NCBI GenBank assembly: GCA_030549495.1
Contig: JAUIRK010000936.1
Span: 744,001-808,000, forward strand
Direction of reading: 5' to 3'
DNA length: 64,000 bases
Source: Nectonema munidae
Taxonomy: Eukaryota > Nematomorpha > Nectonematoida > Nectonematidae
Part shown: positions 25,501 to 36,525 of the stretch, in pieces
Layout: each line of letters starts with the position of its first letter
How positions within the stretch are numbered: position 1 is the first letter of the stretch
Notes under the pieces: model-generated
What the model saw: only the letters and a program-made list of their open reading frames with translations
What the model was told of the DNA's origin: nothing
Database searches by the model: none
Made by a program: the position numbers and the translations under genes

Positions 25501-28500
25501 AAAACTTATTACTTCGCATTTACTTGCTAGAGACTTGATAACTATGAGTGCCGAGTGTTGAGAAGAAATATAATTTATTTCAGAATTAACGAAAATTTTT
25601 TGAGCAGATGAACAGGCTAACTAAATAAAAAAGAAACAAGGATAGTCGAAGTGTAATGAAAAAAAAATGAAAAAAACGCTTTGTAAAAACTTTATTTATA
25701 TTTCGAGCACCACAAGTCCTCACATGAGGAATTTCACACTCTTAGTCAAAACAAGCACCACATGACCATAAGAGTAAATAAAAAGAAGGGGTTGGAAAGC
25801 AATAATAGCAGGCTTTGATTGATTTTTGTAGGAGGTAACTGAAATGTGAGAAAGAGGCTGTAAATACCTGGGGAAAACTGCCAAAACTTTGGGGAGAATC
25901 CAATCAAGATCTATTTCTTTACCCTTCTCCTGACAGTTTTGTTAGAATCTTGAATTGTAGTTACTGGCTTTTTTGGTTTAGTACAGGGAGGTGACCGCCC
26001 CCTCTCCCTATTGTGTTTTCAAGAGGGTGATAAAGCCTTTCTCTCCACCAATAATTTTGAATTTTTTAAATTTCAAAATAATTTAAGTTTCAGACAAATT
26101 TTTATATAATAAATTTTTTAAATTTAAACCGCCCCCCCCTATTATTTTACTTTGATAATTTTAAGAATGTTCCTCCCTGGTCTAGTAATAGCATATGACA
26201 GTTCAAATAACGAAGTAATGTATTTTTTTGGTTGTGGGGATCGCATACGAGAGAAGAATATTCTTATACAATGGACAGGTGATATGAATGTCACCATCAG
26301 AAATCGAAACCAGGATCGTAGAATCAAGTAGTTACGCTTAAACCACTAGGCCATCTGTTAAGTACTGAAGATGCAAATAGTGACACTGAATCTTTTTTTT
26401 TTAATTTAAACAATAAAAAGTGTTTCTTCTATTTGATCTAATTTGATTTACTTTGAGAAAATTTTCAAAATAAGGCTCGTTCTGTGACTATAGAAACTCA
26501 CAATTATTCACGTGGAGGGCGTAGTTCATCTGATCTCTAGAAACGAAGGACCAATAAAAAATTAAAATTGTATGTAATAATTCGCATTCTGTTAAAACCT
26601 CTTGGCAAAAAAATCCTTCCTTAGGCGAGTATCAAATATACTAAGAAGACTTTTCTAATCTAAGTAAGAGCTGATCTTTTCTCGTTTATCCTATGTCATT
26701 TTATATTTAATCTGGTGTTTAGCTCACTTCAAAAATTACAATTACAAAAATGTTTTTTTATGGAAGATTATTTTAAACATAAAGATTATTGGTCTTTTGA
26801 GCAAGGAAAAAATGGCATTGAGTTTATATAATTTTTTTCTCAAAAATGCAATTGTGTATTGTTTACAATTTTCCACTTAAAGGAGGTTAAATTATAACTT
26901 TTTTCGTAAATTCTTATTTTGAATAGTACTCTTTGATCAGAAACAACCTTTTCGGTATAAACTTAAGCAAATTCTACATTTTGTATAGGAAGATTTCTAT
27001 ATTTTTAATTTATTATTTTTTGTAATTATTTTTTCTGTGTATTTGTTTCCCGACAAACAAAAGGATAATTATAACGTATAAAAGGAATTTATTAAACCAG
27101 CAAACTTAAAATAGTCTTTTATTATCTCTAAAAACACATTTATGAATTGAATTAATTAAAAGCAAACTTACCATTTTTTTTCATGAAATTTTAAATTTAA
27201 AGCCCAGTCATTTTCCCTCCTAATTCAAAATATTGTAATTCTGCTTTGATATTTTAATTAATATTACATTGAAATGACATTGGAGTTTGATGAAATTCAA
27301 AATATTTTGAATATTGCTGAATCGGGTGGTGTTAAAGAATTATTGTCTAGAGATCACACCAAAGAAAATATTGCTAAAGCTCTCATTTTCATGATTGAAA
27401 AACATGCAAATAGTTCAAGTGATGTTAATAAAAGACTCGATTTATTACAAGTAAATATTGAAAATAATTTCAAAACTCTGAAAGAAAAGGTAACATCTTT
27501 TAATAAGAAAGAAGGAAAAACAAGAAGATGAAATAATGAACGAAACTTATTCTGACGTTGTCAAACAAAGTTGGTTATTTGTTAAATCTAAGGCAGAAAG
27601 TAGAACTGAAGATTTTGCATTGACGAAATCTTGTTTGAAGTCTTTACCGATGAATTATATACATGAAAACAAAAACTCGATTAAAGTTTCTTTTCCTAAC
27701 GATAATATAATGAATCAAGCTCAAGAAATTTTGAAGCAGCAAAATTTTCAGTTGAGAGAAGTCAAAAAGTTTTTACCTTGTTTGCACATGCACGTTGATG
27801 AAGAAATTCCAGATCAAGAAATCGTTCAATTTATAACTCTTAAAAATCCTGAAATTACGAAATTGCTAGAAAATGATGGTATATTAGACTGCGTTTATTG
27901 TTCTCAAAAAAATCAAAATTTAAAGAAAATAAATTGGTAAGAGTTTCTACAGATATATATATTAAACAAAATAATTTTTATATTTTTTTCAATTTTAATT
28001 GTGTAAAATGTTATCCTTATTTTGCGGTTAAATTTTGTTCGAGCTGCTGTTCTCATAAACATACACTGCAAAATTGTAAAAATCCAGTTAAAATATGTAA
28101 GTTTTGTGGTCAACAACATAATTATGCGAAATGTAAGGTATCTAATAATTCCGAGAATTTAAAATGCAATAATTGTTTTGTTTTGAAACTCAAAAATAAA
28201 AATCATTCTGCTGGTAGTTCCTACAGTCTTTGCTTTATAAATGAGTTGAACTTTTTTTCAAATCTTTCGTTAAGTTTGCTAAAGAAAAAAATGTACCTAT
28301 GCATAAACTTGTTTCCATATCTACCGATGGTGCTCCTAGCATGGTTGGAAAAAACAAAGGTTTTGTAGCGCTTCTTTGCGAACAAGAAAAAGAAGAATTT
28401 TAAATTTTCATTGTATTCTTCATCAGGAAGCACTTTGTGCACAAGTGTTCGAAAAACAACTTAGTGACGTCATGTTTTTAGTCATTTGAGTTGTCAATTT

Positions 28501-31367
28501 TATAGTTGCTCGAGCCTTAAATCACCGCCAATTTAAAGCTTTGCTAGATGAAATTGATGATAATTATCCTGGACTGGTTTTGCACAGCAATATACGATGG
28601 CTGTCAAGAGGGAAGGTGCTGAGCCGTTTTGCAGCTTGCTTGAGTGAAATTCGCTCTTTTCTCCAAATGAAAAACGCTGAACAGCACGAACTCGCTGACA
28701 ATCATTGGCTTTTTAAGTTCTTTTATCTTGTTGACATGACTGAACAGTGAACATCTTAATCAACTCAATGTAAAATTACAAGATGTTGGGAATACAGTTT
28801 TGTCCCTACAACAGTCAATTTTTGTATTTGAAAATAAACCAAAATTTTTGGAAGATGACATTGAAACGGGTCGTTTGTTGCACTTCAAAAAATTAAAAGA
28901 ATTTAAAGATCAGTGCATGGTAAATATTTCTGCAGAATATTTTGATTACAAAATGCTAGCAGATACACATAATCTCTTCCAATCATTTAAAACACGTTTC
29001 GAAAAAGTTTAAAAAAGCCTTTAAAGTTTCGAAAATTTAAGAAAAAATTCTTAAATACATCCACAAGAATGTATTGTAAGTAAAATTAACTTAAGTTTTA
29101 TTCCCAATGTTTCCATTAAAGATTTTGAAATAGAAGTGTAATAGAAATGAGAAGAAGCCTTTAAAAAACTTAACGATGACTTAGAAACACTTGAAAGAAG
29201 TCAAGCAAAGCTAGCAAGCACTCACAAGTGGACCGAGTTAAAAAAAACTTCAACATGCAGATCAGCTTATTCTAAAAACGTGGAGAGAACTTCCTGTTAC
29301 GTACCAAGCACTACAACAAGTGAGTCAGGCGGAATTAACTATGTTCGGCTCTACATATGCTTGCGAACAGTCGTTTTCACACTTGAAAAAAATCAAGACT
29401 AGCCTTCGATCACGTTTAACAGATGAAAGTTTGAACGCCTGTAAGAAGCTTAATTTAACAACTTATCAACCTGACTACAGAGTCATCAGCAAAACCATGC
29501 AGAACCAGAAGTCGCATTAATAGTTTTCTAATACTTTTTTTATTATCAATAAATTTATTAAAATAAAGAGTCTTGTTATTTTCTATTTAATTATTATTGT
29601 CTTGTTAAAATTTTTTATTGCTCTTTAAAAACTGGGTTATAATATAGGCCTTTTTAGGCTCTTTTTAGCAAAAAGGTTCCCGACCCCTGCTCTACAGTAT
29701 ATTGCGCAGTATGGAGTGTCATATAGAAGCGGCCCTTCTTTAGTTAAAGAATGAAGTAGGAGGCGGATGTAAATAGTTAAAATTTTTAAGCATTTGAAGT
29801 GGAGGTCGGATTTTTCTAAATATTTGGAGTCGTAGTCGAATTTTTGAGAGTACTTGGAATCTGGTCCGATGTTTTTTCGTCTGATCGCGCAGTCAAAAAA
29901 GAAAAAACAGACGGGAAATAAGTTATATAAAAATACCATAAAATTAAGAAATCGTTTGTATCAGTCAAAACCGATGGTGGGATGAAATCGGTTGACAAAT
30001 ACATAAAAGTTCCCATATATTTTAGGAATAAATTAAAGCTTCAGCACGTGGGCGAAGCTAAAACAGTACATTTTACAAACAAATAAAATTTTGTTTTATT
30101 TAATTTAATTATAATGAGAACATTTTATCATACTGGATTGGGTTAATGAATCTTAATTAGCATGCACAGAAACAAAATGAAAAATTTTTGTAGATTAAAA
30201 TAATAAATATAAAAATATCTAGAAAAAAAAACAAAATTTGTAATTTTATGAGTCAGAGCTAGGTTTTAATATATCCTAGCTTTTAAGAGATAACTATTCC
30301 CAACTTCGACTACAGCAGCTCCAAAACCTCTGACTGGGAACCCCGATCAAAAAACCAAAAATTTTCATGTGCGCTCTTGAAATGCATTTGTTTGGACAAA
30401 ATAACATTATATTATAATCATGGCTTTGATCTTAATAAACTTTTAACATTGGAAATGAAATAACAAGGCTAGAGTAAGTTGATAACAAATGGAATAACCT
30501 CTTATCTATTTCTCATAATGTGTGCCTATTTGATTCCAGGTAACCAGGTTAAAGCCAATTATTTAAAAATATCGCTTCTTAAAAATAATAGATGGAAATG
30601 GAGAAACCGTATCATGGTCACCACCCCATAGCGTCTAGACAAAGAAGAAGACCCAGATTAAAGAATTTACAGATCGAGAGCGTGCGGGTAAACAATATTA
30701 AATCCAGGTATAAATAGTTTGCTTCATTCGGGTTTACTATATACAGTCTATAAACTACAATGTGTATTATATTAAAAAGCGAAATATCCCTAAATCAATT
30801 TGAAATACACTGTTACTAAAAGTGAGAGTATGTTTGCTATTAAACAAATTATATTTCCTGTATACTTGTAAAAATTTTCACTAGCATAATTGTGACAGTC
30901 GCTCGCGTTAAGCTCATAAGCTACATGAAGATAGGTCCAGGTGTATCATTACCCATGATATTGAACTACAAAACATGTAGTCTGTTTTGATACAAATGGC
31001 ATGATGAACTATGCAATATGCATACGCCCTTTTTCTGTATCTTCACATTGATTGCTGTTATATATTTACGGGAGAATCTTTTGCATAAAAATACATAATT
31101 TTATCCCCTAATTTGAAAAAAACCAAGAATTAATACGAGTATAACGAAAGTTAAGATTACCTTTTCTTCCAAAAAATCCCCATTCAGTAATTTAATGCCA
31201 CTAAGAGCAAGAGCAAGATTTTCGATATTCTGATAATCAATGTTCGATTCAAAAACTTTTTTATAATGACTTTTTAAATCTGAAGAGAAGCAAAACTCGC
31301 CATTTAAAAAGTAAATGGATTGTAGGAGGAGACAAGTAACAATTAGGCTGACATATGGTTTACACAT
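19515..31367 (-). CDS. RPN2: Ribophorin II (oligosaccharyltransferase subunit RPN2/Swp1), complete, 14 exons
   Basis: Exons: 31367-31161, 25620-25513, 25450-25336, 25289-25235, 25179-25065, 25006-24914, 24853-24746, 24063-23876, 23821-23630, 23568-23367, 23315-23124, 19928-19836, 19776-19701 and 19648-19515. Every junction is GT-AG and in phase. The total is 1878 nt (625 residues; the human protein has 631). Residues 1 to about 24 are a signal peptide (VSLIVTCLLLQSIYF). The lumenal domain matches RPN2 throughout, for example LALALSGIKLL, FISLFNTL, TGIYRFAMDI and GISGKYKVFLYAG. Three C-terminal membrane helices follow at about 536-560, 571-592 and 597-618, including WSIIGVNIRNCS, WLYLNIFQALKYLCLLG and FLSGHRLL. 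In the family this subunit helps the ER complex transfer N-glycans. Intron 1 (5.5 kb) and intron 11 (3.2 kb) are filled with transposons. The other introns are mostly 50-150 bp. Confidence 0.94.
20617..20765 (+). other. Unexplained coding-like island antisense in RPN2 intron 11
   Basis: A strong acceptor (ATTTCTTTCCAG) ends at 20615. The plus frame is then open for about 50 codons of ordinary amino-acid composition (SFKIGVSEDIRVVVRITINA, then EAMKVGAAKVNVGSL) before returning to AT-rich sequence. Local GC is well above the intron average. The minus strand is also open here and ends in a GTAAGC donor-like site, so the strand is not settled. I do not recognise the peptide. It may be one exon of an antisense gene or a captured gene fragment. 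Confidence 0.35.
20960..21075 (+). repeat. Possible tRNA-like SINE fragment
   Basis: GGTGGGTGAGTGGTTTATC resembles a tRNA A box region, and CCCATTTCGAACCTC about 85 bases later resembles a B box. The spacing is longer than a normal tRNA. It is unlike SINE families A and B. Weak call. Confidence 0.25.
21290..21447 (+). repeat. SINE family A, copy 4 (full length), in RPN2 intron 11
   Basis: GGAGGCGTGAGTAAGGTAGG, then TACTGGGTTTCGATAACTCA, the B box GGATTCGATCCCGCC, TCATATTTCGACACAAGCGG and CACCCCACGGTACCTTTATC. It has all the family blocks in order and is antisense to RPN2. Confidence 0.85.
21843..22444. mobile_element. hAT-type MITE, RPN2 intron 11
   Basis: The left side opens TTGGGGGGCCACAAG and repeats GGGGGCCACAG shortly after. 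The right side ends GGGGGCCATGGTAG and then AAGGTTGAGAATCCTTG, the usual inverted hAT-type ending. The left terminus is poorly preserved. No coding frame is present. Confidence 0.6.
22453..22819. mobile_element. Second hAT-type MITE, abutting the first
   Basis: The left terminus is CAGTGTTTCTCAACGTAG, and the right terminus read inward is CAGTCTTTCTCAACTAT. TCTAAAC occurs just outside the left end and three bases outside the right end, consistent with a decayed 8-bp target duplication. It is non-coding. Confidence 0.75.
24165..24293 (+). repeat. SINE family A, copy 5, in RPN2 intron 7
   Basis: TACTGGGTTTTGATAACTCA, the B box GGGTTCAATCCACC, CTTTCTTCATAGTTCGATAC, GGCGCAACTGCGCC and CACCCCGCGGTGCATTTACA. 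The first about 25 bases of the head are missing. It lies between exons 7 and 8, antisense to the gene. Confidence 0.8.
25985..26145. repeat. Dispersed repeat, copy 1 (second copy at 54895-55090), RPN2 intron 1
   Basis: GAGGGTGATAAAGCCTTTC, ATAATTTTGAATTTTTT, TTCAGACAAATTTTTATA and CCGCCCCCCCCTATTATTTT appear in the same order as at 54895-55090 (GAAAAAGCCTTTCGTTCCAC, ATAATTTTGATTTTTTT, TTTTCAGACACAAATTC). It is non-coding and of unknown class, possibly a MITE with CCCC-rich ends. Confidence 0.6.
26240..26352 (-). repeat. tRNA-headed SINE, family B, copy 2, RPN2 intron 1
   Basis: On the minus strand ATGGCCTAGTGGTTTAAGCG (A-box region) and GATCCTGGTTTCGATTTC (B-box region) sit at tRNA-like spacing, followed by a short unrelated body ending in an A-rich run. 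It shares its head with 9000-9085. Confidence 0.55.
27274..28238 (+). mobile_element. LINE ORF1 (gag-like, zinc-knuckle protein) fragment, RPN2 intron 1
   Basis: Three overlapping plus-strand frames, 27274-27531, 27536-27940 and 27898-28368, carry one ORF1-type protein. It has an acidic, coiled-coil-like start (LNIAESGGVKELLS), a basic middle (SIKVSFPNDN) and a Cys/His-rich end with zinc-knuckle spacing (CSSCCSHKHTLQNC, then CKFCGQQHNYAKC, then CNNC). This layout is typical of the first ORF of I/R1/Jockey-type LINEs. No endonuclease or RT follows: the homology stops at about 28238, where hAT sequence begins. Two frame changes show it is dead. Confidence 0.75.
28239..29689 (+). mobile_element. 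hAT (Charlie/ZBED5-like) transposon, 5' truncated, fused to LINE ORF1
   Basis: Plus-strand blocks in order: KLVSISTDGAPSMVGKNKGF near 28310 (catalytic-Asp block, TDGAPSM), LDEIDDNYPGLVLHSNIRWL at about 28545-28600, LQQSIFVFENKPKFLEDDIE near 28810, then FGSTYACEQSFSHLKKIKTS and LRSRLTDESLNACKKL (hATC domain) near 29340-29450. It ends in a good hAT terminus, AAAAGGTTCCCGACCCCTG, at 29689. The BED finger and left terminus are missing. Frame breaks separate the blocks. Sequence type as in Charlie and ZBED5-like hATs, from memory. Confidence 0.88.
29745..29880. repeat. Short minisatellite, unit about 30-33 bp
   Basis: GGAGGTCGGATTTTTC, GGAGTCGTAGTCGAATTTTT and GGAATCTGGTCCGATG recur at about 30-bp steps with ATTTGAAGTGG-like spacers, about three to four degenerate units. 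It lies in RPN2 intron 1 just past the hAT end. Confidence 0.5.
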
Positions 31368-31454
31368 TTGAGAGATCTAAATTGAAAAATTAAATAAATT
31401 ACATTTAAAATTGTAATAACATGAAAGAAAATATTGTTATTATACAAAATGCGG

Positions 31455-31792
31455 AACTTATGGGTTATCTCCCCCCCCCCCACACTCTAAAAAATTAAAA
31501 AATTTTTTTATTTGAATTTAAATTATGAGTAAAAATAATAAATTACTTGTTTAAACAGGAGTCCAATACATATTTTATACATACAATATATATTTATAAT
31601 ATATATTGAATATATAGAATATATATATTTATACAATATACAACATACAAGGTTTTTATACAACAATATATATTTAATTATATATTTAAATTATTAATTA
31701 ATTAGTATTTTAAAATTATTAAGTTGCAAAAAAAATTTTTAGAGTGGGGGGGGGGGGGGGGGGGGGGGGAGGAGAGAGATAACACATAAGTA
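31455..31792. mobile_element. Foldback element with poly-C and poly-G arms, just upstream of RPN2
   Basis: The left arm (from 31456) reads ACTTATGGGTTATCTC, then a C run, then ACACTCTAAAAAATT. The right arm is its reverse complement: AATTTTTAGAGTG, then a run of over 20 G, then GAGAGATAACACATAAGT. The interior is AT-only with ATATATT repeats. It starts about 90 bases upstream of the RPN2 start codon and may overlap its promoter or leader. Confidence 0.75.
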
Positions 31793-31799
31793 CCCAAAA

Positions 31800-33115
31800 T
31801 GCAAAAAGTTAACATTAAAATTTTATTCTTAACAGATATAGAGCAGGCTAAGCCCCCCTCCCCTTATTACTTGCTTAAGATATATCAATTCATACGCTTT
31901 CTAGAAGCCCAGCCTCCTTCTCCTGTGTTGAGAGCATGCGAATGGTCTGCATACATATATTACATAACGCTTTATGGCTGATCAATAGCGTTACAAAACG
32001 TTATGAGTAGGTAGAGAGATAAGAGAGAAGGAGGGGGTTAAAATTTTAATGTGACAAAACTTACCAATATGTCAGTGCTCCCATTCATGAATATTTTTCA
32101 TATTACAATCATTTAAATTTCAATGAAGATATAAATAAATTTAATACCAACAATTATTTTTGAATCCTCTAACTCCTATATCTTTATTATTTAAGAGTAC
32201 TTAACATAGCGAAAACAAATTGATAATTCTTCATATGCGTTATTGTTTTCATACTCAATAATTCGACGCAGTTCGATGAATCAAGCTTTATTATTCCCGC
32301 AAAAGAGCAATACATTTTTTGAAAAAAAATATTGAAAACTCGAAATAGTTAGTTTTAGACAAAAATAGAGTGGCGACCAGGATTCAAAATTGAATTAATA
32401 GAACAAGTCGTCTATAGAGACAATAGAATGAAAAAGCTGTCGCCATTTTTTTTATCTGTAAAAACACATTAATGAATTTTTTTTAGAAATTTATGTCAGG
32501 CGAAGCGAAAAATGACGGAACCCAACTATTTTAAATAAAATATATTCCTAGAAATCCATCAAAAAATAATGATCTCAAAAAGTTTAAATTAATGTTTTTT
32601 TAGGATACTCTACTTTAGCCCTATTTATAATTTATATCAGTTATCATATATTTTATCAATCAAAAAATAAAATATCCACTAAAGCAGTACAGCTAAAATC
32701 ATAGATAGTGCTTTGTTTATCAATAAAATAAGAAACTATTTTTAGCTTTAATTAAATCTTAAGCTAAAGATTAATATTGTAAGGTAAAAAATAGTTTATA
32801 ATGGATAACTTTAGCATAATAGATAAATTCTGTTTTTCTTAATATTATATAATATTATAAAAATTTAAAGTTCCTAAAAACTAATTAAGCTAAGAACTCA
32901 CTTAGTCTTAATCGCAGCTTTTCAAAATAAAAATTTGAACCACGTTTTTCTATAGATTTTGGGACAAAAGAGAGCTAAGGAACAAATATAAAAAAATTAA
33001 ATTTTTGAATCACATTTCTTAGTAGTAAAACTTTTACAAACTTATACAATAACTATATAAAAGATAAATTTTTCAATTAAATTTTTTCTTATTCTATATT
33101 AACAATTTGCGTGAC
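31800..33115. other. Intergenic AT-rich stretch upstream of RPN2
   Basis: No gene seen. Contains an imperfect palindrome near 31965-32010 (AACGCTTTATGGCTG and AGCGTTACAAAACGTTATG) and purine-rich tracts at about 32020. The rest is unstructured. Confidence 0.35.
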
Positions 33116-33119
33116 TGTA

Positions 33120-34890
33120 TACCAGCATGTTAAATCTCTCTAAAGAGTTCATAGACAATTCCTTTCTAAATGCTGAAGACCTTACCATCCTTAATAATCT
33201 AAGATATTAAGTAACTCTTGTACATTCCTATAAAATCGAACAACTCTCTCTTTTTCACCATCCACATACTGAACCCTGCCCCTAATCATCTACATATGCA
33301 CAGGTGACGTCCCAACACACAACTTGCTTAATAGCTAACCTTGAAGATAAACAAAAGCCCTCTCTTCCTAATTCTAAACCATCACTAAATAGCGAGCTTA
33401 CATAAATCTCACCATTCTAGTGCCGCTTTGGCAAACGTATATAACATTCAAATTTCTTTGATGTTATATCTATCATTGAACCATGCCTAAATTTCTCTTA
33501 TAATTTGAAAAATTACTTACTATGTCACACTCCACCTTTATCGTTTCATTCTGCATGCATCATCATAAAGTCAAATGTTCCATCACACGACATTACTACG
33601 ATTCTCTTCCCACAATTATTACTTTGTTCTTGTACACACCAAGCCTCACCCCTTCTTTTTGCAACCCTTATCTCACCTCCCTCACATCCATTAGCCATTC
33701 CTTCTAATTTCTCCCAATCTCTTACTTGATATATCAACATTGCATAAAGCATAACATTCAATTATCTCTACTTTATGCAACGCTCCATCAAATATCTGGG
33801 ACCACAAAGAAAATCCAAGAGGATCACAAGTTGTCAATTTCCTATGTTCTAATAACCTATAACTCGCTAAGAACATTAAAAACACAGCATACCAATACTT
33901 TTGTAACAACGAATAATACACATCTAATATCGACCTTACAATTACCACTTCAAATACTCTCAATCGCATATCTAATTGGTCGATCTCTGATATACCTTTG
34001 GCTTCAGATCACTTTATCATAACCTTTAGGCTTCACATGAACACTACAACTATCGAAAGCTAAAACAACACCATAAAACAAAACACCACTCACTGGCTCA
34101 GGTATCAAAAAACTCTCACCCACTCATTGCCAACATTACCATCTCTCTCCCAAAAATAAGCTTACTAAAAAGAAAAACTTTCTACTCTTCCTGATACAAT
34201 ACTTTTCTCCTCAAACAATCAAACCACCCCATACAACCCTCTATTTCTATCTACAATCTATCCTCCAGATCGAGTCTACCACAGAATCCGAGAACACGCC
34301 CCAAATATCCAACACTCCATCTCAAGTCCTATCTTTCCTTCAAACAATATAAATTAATTAAATACAGTAGTAAATTTTCTCAGAACAAATTCTTCATCTA
34401 GCTACTTATCCCATCCAAACATATTAAGAAATCGATACATTTTCTAAATAAACATCTACCCCTTATTTTCAATCTATGCCTTATTTACTCACATTTCCCT
34501 AATGTTAGCAAAATCGGTAAGCTCACACTAATTCCCAAACCTAATAAAGATTCAAGCGTCACTCAAAATTGGCGGCAATCACCCTTTCTCAAAAATCATT
34601 CGGAAACGACCAGTCCACTATATTCTATCCCGTAACCTCATCCATCACATGCAATTTGAATACCTTCCTAACAAAAATACGGAAACTGTTCTATCTCGAC
34701 TAACAACCTACCTTGACTCATCTCTTTCTTCTCAGAAAACTTCTACAATTTTAAAAGACATAGACAACGCGTTCAACTCAGCCTGGCATCCTACCATCAT
34801 CACAAACTTCGCTAAAAAATTATTTCCTAGGTACATCATTACATTTATAAGCTCATATCATTCAAAGCGCTGTCTCATCTTCTGACATCG
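33120..34890 (+). mobile_element. LINE relic A (endonuclease to early RT), C-rich sense strand
   Basis: The plus strand carries decayed frames of an RNase-H-type LINE. Low-complexity Ser/Thr/Pro-rich frames at 33505-34020 sit where the endonuclease region would be. The RT start is visible around 34510-34880: a polymerase fingers block (KIGKLTLIPKPNK), FEYLPNKNTETVLSRLTTYL and LKDIDNAFNSAWHPTI (motif A, catalytic Asp before NAFNSAW). The composition is unusual for the window, with C far above G on the sense strand. Many stops and frame changes. RT homology continues across about 34890 into sequence of different composition. Confidence 0.7.
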
Positions 34891-36525
34891 CGCCTTCTCA
34901 TAAGTTAAAATTCTTGACACCCTAAAGAGGATATTTCTCGGATATATTCTAGATAGTTCTCAAAGGAGCATTAAATTTTTCTGATTGTTTTTATCAGAGT
35001 TTCTCAGGCTATATGATTGTAGCAGTGAAAGGATCAGATCCAAAAGGAAAAGTAGTTAAACTCAGCATAAATCTAGAAAGAATACTTCTGATTTGTAATG
35101 ATTTAAATTTAAGATTTAACTCAAAAAATGTATCCTAGTTAATTTTTCTAAAAATAAAAATTCTGCCCGGGTTTGTTTTTCAATAACCAATCCTTTAAGT
35201 CGCCCTTAGCTACTTACCTATTGGTATTTTTTACACCAAATTTAAATTGGAGTCGTTAATTTGATTTAAGAATCACAAAATGCTTTGCAAATTTTCCAAA
35301 AGTTAAATTCATTAGCAATTTTTTACCAAATAAAAACTTCGTATTTTACAAAACCTTTCTGTTGAGAGTTTGCCTTCCATCTTTGTTATACGGTATCACT
35401 TCATGTTGTACTATAATTTCATACAAAAAATATAAAACTAAATTCGCAATCCTTTACAACGGTGTGATGAGAAAGCTTTACGTTATAGAATCTCGACACT
35501 AAATGCGTTACTCCCTATTTTCTCCTTAACACTGCCACATGACTTACTCTTTTAAAAAATTCTTCTTTCAAAAAAATGTCATTCATTTCTAATTTCTCTT
35601 CTTACAGATATTTTAGTCAAAATTTCTCTACTCAAAAGCATCTCTCAAATTATGGTTTCTTTCAAAAGGTATACTCTAAACACTTTGGCATTTTCTTTTT
35701 CCCTAATCAAACCCTTGTTAGACAACCAAAAATATTTGATTTAGAAATCATTAATCTTTCTATAACAGTATCTCCTCTTTCCAAAAAAACAAGCTTACGA
35801 TTTTTGTCAAAATATCTTAATTTAGTCTAATGGAATTGTGGTCTTCTCCGATGTTTTTTATGATAAAACAATTTCAGTCGGTTCTTACGCTTTTGCCGTC
35901 TTTTTGTCTGATAATGCTTATCCTTTTTTCAATCTGTGCTGAACAGTTTCATCGTTTTATACTGAATGTGCTGCCTTTGTTGCTTCTATTAAATACTTGT
36001 ACGCTAATAGGCTTTCTTTTGCACGGTTTTCTTTAATATTCTTCTTTTCTGATTGTTTATCATTGATCCAAGCACTAAAACTCAAAAATGATAGAGCATA
36101 TTTTGTCTCAGCTATACTTTTCATATATAGCAAGTTAAGCAAGTTTTTCGAAGTTAGAATGTCCATGTCATACTGGCATTAGCAGAAACGAATATGTAGA
36201 CTGTCTAGCAAAAAAAGCCTTGAGTTTGTCTTCAACAGTGCATGATGTTCCCTTACAATTGACAAAAAAGTCACTTGATGATGAATTAGTAAAAGAGTGA
36301 GATGGACGTGTTCAACTCAATCTAAGGATTTTTGAATGCGTACCTTGTATGAATAGTTTAACACTTTTTTATGGAAAAATGACATTCTCACTCCTGCAAC
36401 AAGAGGTTATTAGATGGTCAGTCGGTAATTTTTCTTCCAAAAGTTTTCATTGTCGAATAGATAAAGCGAATGATTCATCATGTAGATTTGGTTGTGATGC
36501 AGTGGAAGATGCTGATCATAAAATC
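34890..36525 (+). mobile_element. LINE relic B (RT second half, RNase H, C-terminal zinc motif)
   Basis: Plus-strand blocks: KLKFLTP then RGYFSD (motif B region, 34905), SGYMIVAVKGSDPKGKVVKL (degenerate motif C, where YADD is expected, 35010), SINLERILLICNDLNLRFNS, a thumb segment (SLPSLLYGITS, 35385), and an RNase-H-like stretch at about 35850-36200. A CRFGCDAVEDADH zinc-type motif follows near 36480. The composition is more AT-rich than relics A and C, so A and B may be different elements brought together. The next element starts at about 36525. Confidence 0.7.

Noticed and set aside
26280-26352. tRNA gene on the minus strand
   Set aside because: A and B boxes are present but the acceptor stem does not pair, and a related head occurs at 9000-9085 with a different body, so a SINE is more likely.
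33505-34022. Several overlapping 60-100 codon frames on both strands as genes
   Set aside because: They are low-complexity frames in a decayed, C-rich LINE, with Ser/Thr/Pro-rich composition and no conserved motif.
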